Of a DNA stretch of 31,398 nucleotides, positions 17,249 to 23,553 are shown piece by piece. This stretch comes from Euryarchaeota archaeon UBA103 (GTDB taxonomy: Archaea; Thermoplasmatota; Poseidoniia; Poseidoniales; Thalassarchaeaceae). Positions within the stretch are counted from its first letter, which is position 1, and every line of letters begins with the position of its first letter. The notes below the pieces were generated by a model. The model searched no databases, was not told where the DNA came from, and saw only the letters and a program-made list of their open reading frames with translations. The stretch lies in the NCBI GenBank assembly GCA_002506825.1, contig DAYH01000024.1, forward strand, positions 100,865-132,262, given 5' to 3'. The position numbers and the translations under genes were made by a program.

Positions 17249-17254
17249 TGGAGG
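17249..17254 (+). promoter_or_regulatory. Ribosome-binding site deciding the lipoprotein start
   Basis: GGAGGT ends 3 nt before the ATG at 17258 and overlaps the codons after the alternative GTG at 17246. It favours ATG 17258, which also gives a normal signal peptide. Confidence 0.4.
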
Positions 17255-17257
17255 TAC

Positions 17258-18715
17258 ATGCGGACTGTGGCGGTGATGCTTGCTCTACTCGTCCTGATCA
17301 TGCCGATCAGTGGTTGCTTCGGAGATGAGCCGATGGAGTCTCCTGAGTCAGAGGGGCCGTTTTCTTCAATTGGGGACATTCCGGAGACCACTTGGTATCA
17401 CTATTCAGGAGGTGTGAACGCTCTGGATCCGGTAGCAGTAAGTGCTGCGAATATCTCAGATAATCTATCTGGAGATAACATGCCCTTCCTGACTGTGGGG
17501 TCGTACTATGGAATTGGCATGAGCACCTTCGAGCCTACGATAGGAATTACCTCAATGGACAATATCTACATGTCTAGCTGGGGCAACGGCCCTTCTGGCT
17601 CGACTGCAGTGGTGCAATGTACAGGACTGATAGAGATGGTGTCACTATCTGATTACTCCTGTCAGAACGTGTACGATCCTCTGCTCCCAGTACCCAACAG
17701 TAACGATCCCTACATCTATGTGGATAAATGGACTGATCGGATAATGAAGTTCGACATGCATGCACTGCTGGGGATGACGGTCGAGTTCTCAGACGATGAG
17801 GGTAGCTCGTGGCAGAATGGCCAGTTGGCGACGTCGATATACTCCGTACAGGATCATCAGACTATAGGATCCGCACTACTGCCAGCCCCCGGGTATGCTA
17901 CGACTTGGTCTTTCTGTGTGAATGGGAATGCCCCCCATCCTCTCTGCTCGACAAGTTTCGACGGAGGTAGGACTTGGACTTCTGAGGTCTCTGGTGCGCC
18001 AGTGAGTTGTCAGAGTGGAGGATTAACCGCACATATCGAAGGAGGAGTGAATGGGAATCTGTATCGTGGGAATATGGGCTGCAATGGGGAAGGTTATTCG
18101 ATCTACAAAAGCAGCAACGGCGGTCTCACTTGGAGTGAGCACCCATTACCTACAGAGGATACTGGGACCGCCAATACATGGAACGGAGAGGAGGCCCAAG
18201 TCGCAGTCGATGATAGCGGTAACGTGCATGCAATGTGGAACGGGCTGGACAACATGCCCTACTACTCGTACTCCCTGAATGAGGGGTTGGATTGGAGTGA
18301 TGCGATGATGGTAGCCCCCCCGACCAACATATCTGGGACTGGTTTCCCGGTTATCACGGCCGGTGAATCGGGTAAGGTGGCTCTGGGCTATGTAGGAGAC
18401 TCAGGCAACAACACTTGGAACGCGTACATGACTATCATCACAGACGCTTTTGGAGAGAGCCCCCTCATGACCACAGTCCAGCTCAATGCCTTTGGCGATC
18501 CTATAGACACGGAGGATGGTTGCGGATACAACCGATGCGGAGGGCTGGGAGACTTCCTAGATATGTCAGTGGACCAATACGGTAGGCCCTGGTTTGGACT
18601 CTCTCATAACATCAACGACATTGGCATATTCGGCACCATTGCCCATGGCCCTTCACTGCGTGGAGCGATAGACGGCCTCAGTGAAATCCCCATAGGCGGG
18701 CCACAGACCCTCTAG
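17258..18715 (+). CDS. Secreted lipoprotein with Asp-box (BNR/sialidase-like) repeats
   Basis: Predicted surface lipoprotein with a beta-propeller. The N-terminus MRTVAVMLALLVLIMPISGC ends in a lipobox (ISG-C20), followed by an acidic linker. At least four Asp-box-like S-x-D/N-x-G-x-x-W hairpins are visible: SDDEGSSWQNG, SFDGGRTWTSE, SSNGGLTWSEH and SLNEGLDWSDA. Paired Cys (SFCVNGNAPHPLCS, CGYNRCGG) suggest disulfides outside the cell. The fold is that of sialidases and of photosystem-assembly-like propellers, but I see no full sialidase active-site arginine triad, so an enzymatic role is not supported. It shares a roughly 90-nt divergent region with the subtilase. Its stop TAG lies in a CTAG shared with the convergent LysE gene. 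Confidence 0.82.
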   Translation: MRTVAVMLALLVLIMPISGCFGDEPMESPESEGPFSSIGDIPETTWYHYSGGVNALDPVAVSAANISDNLSGDNMPFLTVGSYYGIGMSTFEPTIGITSMDNIYMSSWGNGPSGSTAVVQCTGLIEMVSLSDYSCQNVYDPLLPVPNSNDPYIYVDKWTDRIMKFDMHALLGMTVEFSDDEGSSWQNGQLATSIYSVQDHQTIGSALLPAPGYATTWSFCVNGNAPHPLCSTSFDGGRTWTSEVSGAPVSCQSGGLTAHIEGGVNGNLYRGNMGCNGEGYSIYKSSNGGLTWSEHPLPTEDTGTANTWNGEEAQVAVDDSGNVHAMWNGLDNMPYYSYSLNEGLDWSDAMMVAPPTNISGTGFPVITAGESGKVALGYVGDSGNNTWNAYMTIITDAFGESPLMTTVQLNAFGDPIDTEDGCGYNRCGGLGDFLDMSVDQYGRPWFGLSHNINDIGIFGTIAHGPSLRGAIDGLSEIPIGGPQTL

Positions 18716-19347
18716 AGGGCTTGGTACAAGTCATATGCCTGGTAAGTGAACCCTATGGCGAAAAATATCATCGCTACGCCACAAAGTGATAGCATAATGC
18801 TGTATGAACGTCGTGACAGGTTTCCCCTAGTCCGATCAAATGCCAGTGCTATAATGCTCTTCACTATGATAATAGAAACTAGGAAGGTCACGGCATAGGC
18901 CACCGGAGCGAGGGGCTCTTCATCGGCGACCGAAGCCATTAGTGGGCCACCTATTAGGAACCAGAAAATATACACATTAGGATTCAGTAGGTTGGTCAGG
19001 ACGCCTCTCTTGAAAGAGTCAGATACGTCAACCTCTGCTAGATCAGAGGACGGTGGCTCGATAGAGAAGCACTCGAGGCCCATCTTCAGAAGGTATGCCG
19101 CTCCCAAAATCGAAATCACAATGAGGATGGATGGCCTTGTAGATATCCAGCTAGCCGCTAGGAGGCTGACTATTATCAGAGGCCCGTCGGTGAAAATGGG
19201 AGCCGCCGCAGTCCATACGCCTGCTCTTAGCCCCCCTGAAAGAGTCTCTCTGATTACCATGGTCAATAGAGGTCCGGGCTTGATTCCCTCTATTACGCCC
19301 AAAGCAACTCCAGCTACGGATAGTGAGAGTACCAGACCAACATCCAT
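18712..19347 (-). CDS. LysE-family exporter (second copy)
   Basis: Predicted membrane exporter. GVIEGIKPGPLLTMVIRETL is the LysE-family N-terminal signature in a variant form (KPGPL where the first copy has SPGPN), followed by GLRAGVWTAAAPIFTDGPL and about six helices; an acidic cytoplasmic loop (EPPSSDLAEVDVSD) splits the halves. ATG 19347 lies 4 nt after the stop of the Bax inhibitor-like gene, so the two are co-transcribed; the longer frame from 19392 overlaps that gene and lacks family similarity. The divergence from the copy at 4687-5286 suggests a different substrate. The ligand is unknown. Confidence 0.85.
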   Translation of the reverse strand: MDVGLVLSLSVAGVALGVIEGIKPGPLLTMVIRETLSGGLRAGVWTAAAPIFTDGPLIIVSLLAASWISTRPSILIVISILGAAYLLKMGLECFSIEPPSSDLAEVDVSDSFKRGVLTNLLNPNVYIFWFLIGGPLMASVADEEPLAPVAYAVTFLVSIIIVKSIIALAFDRTRGNLSRRSYSIMLSLCGVAMIFFAIGFTYQAYDLYQAL

Positions 19348-19351
19348 CGAC

Positions 19352-20107
19352 TCATCTCTTAGAGTAAATAGCCAACTTGGCGAGGAGCTCAAGTATCTCC
19401 AAGTAAAGCCAGATTAGGGTCACCATGAGGCCGAAGGCCGCTCTCCACTCAAGTTGCTTCGGTGCGCCTCTCTCGACACCTCTCTCGATGAAGTCGAAAT
19501 CGGCAACCAAGCACAGTGAAGCTATTCCAATCACGAAAATTGAGAAAACAATCCCTAATGGGCTGGCCTCATGGATATATGGAACCTTGAAGCCTAGGAA
19601 GAACCCAATGAATGAGACCAAGTAAATCGTGAAGATCGCCAACAAAGAGGAGTAAACTGCAATCTGAAGGTTCTTGCTCCAGGATATAAGCCCAGCACGA
19701 TATATGGTTAGCATCGCCCCTAGGATACCCAGTGTTAACACAACTGCCAGTATTCCAATTCCAGGGAAATATTGTTCATAGAACCATGTAACTCCCCCTA
19801 GGAATAGTCCTTGGCAGATTGAGTATGTGCATATTAGTACAGGGTTGGTGGACCCTGAGAAAATGATTATCATAGCAAGAATGAACCCAGCTATGGCGCC
19901 TATCAATGCCATTACTCCTGCCTCTGGCATGAACATAGCCGTGCCTATTGCCGTGGTGGCTATGATAACGAGGAGGATTCCTGTCTTCTCAGTGGTCCCC
20001 TCCATAGACATCAAGTTGGATTCTTGGTCGTCCCACCAAGGTGCCTCCTTGTAGGCACTCTTGTCAAATGTTGAGTCGGACAATGCAGGGTTCCTAGAGC
20101 GATACAT
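19352..20107 (-). CDS. Bax inhibitor-1 / YccA-like membrane protein
   Basis: Predicted seven-helix membrane protein of the Bax-inhibitor-1-like group (BaxI_1). The N-terminus carries the family's RSRNPALSDSTF motif, then about 45 residues later the first of six or seven helices, with SICQGLFLGGVTWFYEQYFP and LCLVADFDFIERGVERGAPK (the conserved D-F-D-x-I-E region near the last helices) and a C-terminal Tyr/Leu-rich helix. In eukaryotes and bacteria relatives act as calcium-leak channels or stress factors; the archaeal role is unknown. It follows the RCC1/Cys-rich gene by 55 nt and precedes the LysE gene by 4 nt. Confidence 0.9.
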   Translation of the reverse strand: MYRSRNPALSDSTFDKSAYKEAPWWDDQESNLMSMEGTTEKTGILLVIIATTAIGTAMFMPEAGVMALIGAIAGFILAMIIIFSGSTNPVLICTYSICQGLFLGGVTWFYEQYFPGIGILAVVLTLGILGAMLTIYRAGLISWSKNLQIAVYSSLLAIFTIYLVSFIGFFLGFKVPYIHEASPLGIVFSIFVIGIASLCLVADFDFIERGVERGAPKQLEWRAAFGLMVTLIWLYLEILELLAKLAIYSKR

Positions 20108-20162
20108 ACGTCATAGTCCAAAGGCCCCCCTTCTCAAAGGTTGGCACGGAAAGCGGAGTATC

Positions 20163-23100
20163 TCACTCTTCTTCTGAGGATAATCGTACTTGTCGTGGAC
20201 TCGGGGCCGTCTTCCTCCTCTTCGAACCCTTCCTTACTCTTCCCTTGGGCTTCTTCTGGGACTGCATGAAAAACACCATGAGGACGATGACAAGCACTGC
20301 TACTCCTCCTGCAATAATTACGAGTTGGTTTCCCTCTTCACAACTGGTCTGGCCGTATTCAGGTTGGGTTTCCCCACTTGAGCAGGCGGTCTGAGAGATC
20401 GCTCCAGCCACTGCCACGAAGTTACCGGGCTCGGCGGCTATGCAACCAACAGCACCTGGGAGTGGTTGGAAGTTACCAGGGAGACAGGGCTCCTGGGAGG
20501 TCTGTCCTGTCTTTGAGACGAAGTGGCCCGGAGATGCGTCCAAACATTCCGACATACCTGACTCTGGCTGGTAGGTTCCTCTTTCACAGGGGGTCTGGGA
20601 GATTGCTCCAGCCTCAGCGACGTGATGGCCTCTGTCAGCTAGTATGCACTCTGCTTGCGCTGTTAATGGCTGGTACGTTCCTGGTGGGCAGGGAGTAGCC
20701 TCGGCGAGGCCAGAGAAGTCCGAGTATGTTCCTTGGTCCGCCGGTATGCAAATTATCGCACCAGGCTCATTCTGGTACTCTCCTGGTGCGCATGGAGTTT
20801 GCTCGGTAGCTGCGGACTGAGGCACAAAGTTGCCTGGTTGAGACATGTCGCAGGACGTCGCTTCGGACTGTGATTGGTATGAGCCGGGTTGACATGCCAT
20901 CTGCTCGATCGCCCCCTCTTCGGAGTAATGTCCTGGCTCGGCTGACAAGCATGTTGCTTGCCCGGAGTAAGGCTGGTAATGGCCTGGTGGGCATGGTAGT
21001 TGATCCAAAGAGGAGTTTAGTGGGACATGGCTTCCGGGATCGGATAGAAGGCATTCACCCATCCCGCTGTAGGGAGCATAGGTCCCTGGTTCGCATTCTT
21101 GTTGGGAGCTGGCCCCTAACTGACTGTAATGACCAGTTTCCGTGACGCCAGAGCAGGAAGTGGCCCCTCGCTCCGTCTCGAAGGTCCCTGGTTCGCACCC
21201 TATCTGGAATGCCGTTCCTGGTTCTGAGGAATAGTGGCCAGAGTACGTCGCAATGCAGGAAGTCTGTCCGGGAGTGGGTTGGTACTCTCCTGGAAGACAG
21301 GGAGTCTGTGTGGTAGCACCAAATTCCGTGGCATAGTACCCGGGGTCAGCCATCTTGCACTCCTCCAGCCCGAACTCATCTGAGTAGGTTCCCGGCGTGC
21401 ATTCGTCCTGCTGTAGGGAGTTGGGGGAGGCTTGATACCCTGGAGAGGCGAAGAAGCAAGAGGATTGTCCTGGATTAGGCTGATACGTTCCTCCTTCGCA
21501 TGGCGTCTCGACCGTGTTGCCACTATCACTGGTGAAATATCCGGGTGTCGTCTGTATGCAGTACGTGTAACCGGAGTTAGGCTGGTAGGACCCAGGGGGG
21601 CATGGGACTTCGTCCGGAGAGCCGAAGTCGCTGTAGTGACCGGGGCTGTTGGAGATACATATCTCTGCAACTAATGTCCCATGCCCATCTATGAGGCGTG
21701 AGTCGAAGGCATACCCACTGACTGTGTCGTTTTCAGCATACTGACCACTGCTTGGTAGATATGTTCCCGCATGGCAGGGGTATTGTTCAATTGCAGCTGT
21801 TGGAATTATGGTGTAGTACCCTGGTGATGCGTCCATGCACTCTGACTGCCCACTGTTTGGCTGGTATGTGCCTATGGGACATGGGATCTGACTGTTCTGA
21901 CCAGATGAGGGCACATAGTATCCCGGGTCGGCCGGGATGCAAGCAGTGTTGTCGGTTGCGTAATGCCCGGCCTCACAGTTTGATATGAGGGGGTATGGGT
22001 CGAACAAGGACATCATGCCATCGCCATCTGGATCCCTGTCCGAGAGCCCCGGTGCCTGGGACGGGAGTGAGGAGTTAGGGGTGAAGTTGGGAAGGCAGTT
22101 TCCAGTGCAGGCCCAATCGGTGGGACCGAGGTCAACAAGACCGTTGCTCGCAGACACGGTGTTGCTGTAGTTTCCAATTCCAATCTGGCCCCAGTTGTTC
22201 TGGCCCCAACAGAAGAGGTCCTCAGCTAGGGTGATCGCGCAGGTGTGGTTGTAGCCGACTGCGACTGAAGCCACACCCTGTCCTAGATCGATCTCGACTG
22301 GTAATGTGGATATTCTGCCTCCAACCGAGTCGTATGAGTTGCCAGTAGTCATCTGCCCCAGCTGTCCGACGTTGTTCGAACCCCAGCAGAACAGACTGTT
22401 GTCGTCCAATATGGCGCACACATTCTGGTAATGCATATCAATCGAGATTGCAGTTCTTCCTGTGGGGAGGATTACGCTGGATGAGGAATCCCAACTGGAT
22501 GTGGTTGTGCCATCGCCAAGCTCGCCTTTCGAGTTCCCGCCCCAACATCTCACACTGCCGTCGTCCATCAATGCACACGTGGAGTTCCCCCCTGCTACAA
22601 TCTGAGCGATTGACGAGGCGCTTGGAGTAATCCTTACGGAGGCGGGTGAGCTCTCGTTGAGGAGTGAGATCGTCCCTAGCTGGCCGGCATCGTTGTTGCC
22701 CCAGCACATTGCTTGCCCGTCCGAGAGTAGGGTGCATGAGTGAGAGTATCCTGAGACGATCGAGGTGGGTACTGAGCCCTGAGGAAGGGAGACTGTGTCG
22801 GGCAGAGGGTCATCGATATAGTCTCCGTGGCCTAGCTGGCCGTTCCAATTCCTCCCCCAGCAGTATACCGATGAGTCGTCTATATCCTGTCCCCTTGCAG
22901 GGGATATGGAACAGGTATGCAAGTACCCTGTTGCTACCTCTACAGTATGAGTATTCAAAGGGAGTTCTGGTGTCTGCGGGATGTGACAGTTACCGAAACA
23001 ATCGAGATTGTAATTATCCCCCTGTCCCCAACACAGAAGATTGGAGAGTTCGTCCTCGATAGGAGTTGTGACGGGCGTAGCTGTAATCCCACAACTGTGT

Positions 23101-23507
23101 AGGGCGCTCCCGTCTATGGCCACCCATTCGGCGGTAACGTTGTGATCGATACTCCTCTGCGCTGGCCAGAAGGGGCTGTTCGCCCCTGCGATGAGCTCGG
23201 GGACAGGTTGGATGGCTGCATAGCCAGACTGATATGTCCCATCTCCAATCCTCCCCCAGCACCTGAGTGTGTTATCATGAGCCACGACGCAAGTGGTACC
23301 TTCCATCACTGCCATTGTCGAATTGGAGAAGACTGAACCTGAGTCAGAACCCGGGATATGGCTGGTCACATGTGAGTAAAACTGCTTCGAGTCGTCTAGC
23401 TCAGTGGCACTGTCTCCTTCTGAGAGCCCGAATGATGCGGTCATTCCAATCATTAGTGTGATTAGTGCCACAGAAGTAAGTTTGGCGGTGTTCAACGGCT
23501 TGTCCAT
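20163..23507 (-). CDS. Giant surface protein: RCC1-like propeller plus Cys-rich (GCC2/GCC3-like) repeats
   Basis: Predicted secreted, membrane-anchored protein of 1114 residues. A signal peptide (about 1-29) is followed by seven RCC1-like blades, each with a Cys pair before C-W-G: C73/C83, C139/C159, C199/C216, C258/C268, C311/C321, C364/C374, C423/C433. Five are exactly ten residues apart, as expected for a disulfide stapling a hairpin. A linker with a calcium-binding-like DRDPDGDG (490-497) leads to about 16 Cys-rich repeats of roughly 34 residues (from C511; consensus PC-x-PGTYQP-x-SGQ-x-x-C-x-x-A-x-PGYY), resembling ephrin-receptor-like GCC2/GCC3 modules. The third repeat carries an insert of about 17 residues. 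A membrane helix (about 1061-1082) and a Lys/Arg-rich cytoplasmic tail follow. A role in adhesion or ligand capture is inferred. The nuclear RCC1 function does not apply. Confidence 0.93.
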   Translation of the reverse strand: MDKPLNTAKLTSVALITLMIGMTASFGLSEGDSATELDDSKQFYSHVTSHIPGSDSGSVFSNSTMAVMEGTTCVVAHDNTLRCWGRIGDGTYQSGYAAIQPVPELIAGANSPFWPAQRSIDHNVTAEWVAIDGSALHSCGITATPVTTPIEDELSNLLCWGQGDNYNLDCFGNCHIPQTPELPLNTHTVEVATGYLHTCSISPARGQDIDDSSVYCWGRNWNGQLGHGDYIDDPLPDTVSLPQGSVPTSIVSGYSHSCTLLSDGQAMCWGNNDAGQLGTISLLNESSPASVRITPSASSIAQIVAGGNSTCALMDDGSVRCWGGNSKGELGDGTTTSSWDSSSSVILPTGRTAISIDMHYQNVCAILDDNSLFCWGSNNVGQLGQMTTGNSYDSVGGRISTLPVEIDLGQGVASVAVGYNHTCAITLAEDLFCWGQNNWGQIGIGNYSNTVSASNGLVDLGPTDWACTGNCLPNFTPNSSLPSQAPGLSDRDPDGDGMMSLFDPYPLISNCEAGHYATDNTACIPADPGYYVPSSGQNSQIPCPIGTYQPNSGQSECMDASPGYYTIIPTAAIEQYPCHAGTYLPSSGQYAENDTVSGYAFDSRLIDGHGTLVAEICISNSPGHYSDFGSPDEVPCPPGSYQPNSGYTYCIQTTPGYFTSDSGNTVETPCEGGTYQPNPGQSSCFFASPGYQASPNSLQQDECTPGTYSDEFGLEECKMADPGYYATEFGATTQTPCLPGEYQPTPGQTSCIATYSGHYSSEPGTAFQIGCEPGTFETERGATSCSGVTETGHYSQLGASSQQECEPGTYAPYSGMGECLLSDPGSHVPLNSSLDQLPCPPGHYQPYSGQATCLSAEPGHYSEEGAIEQMACQPGSYQSQSEATSCDMSQPGNFVPQSAATEQTPCAPGEYQNEPGAIICIPADQGTYSDFSGLAEATPCPPGTYQPLTAQAECILADRGHHVAEAGAISQTPCERGTYQPESGMSECLDASPGHFVSKTGQTSQEPCLPGNFQPLPGAVGCIAAEPGNFVAVAGAISQTACSSGETQPEYGQTSCEEGNQLVIIAGGVAVLVIVLMVFFMQSQKKPKGRVRKGSKRRKTAPSPRQVRLSSEEE
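20330..22010 (-). repeat. Tandem Cys-rich coding repeats (about 102 nt period)
   Basis: About 16 degenerate copies of a roughly 34-codon unit encode Cys-Pro-Pro-Gly-Thr-Tyr-Gln-Pro modules. DNA identity between copies is modest, so the array is old or under protein-level selection rather than freshly amplified. Confidence 0.7.
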
Positions 23508-23528
23508 GCAACATTGGAGTAAAGGAGA

Positions 23529-23536
23529 GTAATAAC
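23529..23536 (-). promoter_or_regulatory. TATA-like box for the RCC1/Cys-rich gene
   Basis: The minus-strand GTTATTAC is centred 26 nt upstream of the ATG at 23507, in the 46-nt gap after uvrA. The surface-protein gene therefore likely starts its own leaderless transcript, which may continue into the Bax inhibitor-like and LysE genes. Confidence 0.5.
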
Positions 23537-23553
23537 AATTTTCCAGACTTTGG

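Noticed and set aside
17258..18715. Asp-box lipoprotein as a functional sialidase.
   Set aside because: Asp boxes are present but the catalytic arginine triad and the nucleophilic Tyr/Glu arrangement could not be identified, and the Asp-box fold is common in non-enzymes.
20190..23461. Many plus-strand open frames opposite the RCC1/Cys-rich gene.
   Set aside because: They are antisense shadows with odd composition and no starts supported by promoters or ribosome sites.
20163..23507. RCC1 domain as a Ran guanine-nucleotide exchange factor.
   Set aside because: The protein has a signal peptide, paired Cys in the blades and a membrane anchor, so the propeller faces outside; archaea lack a nucleus.
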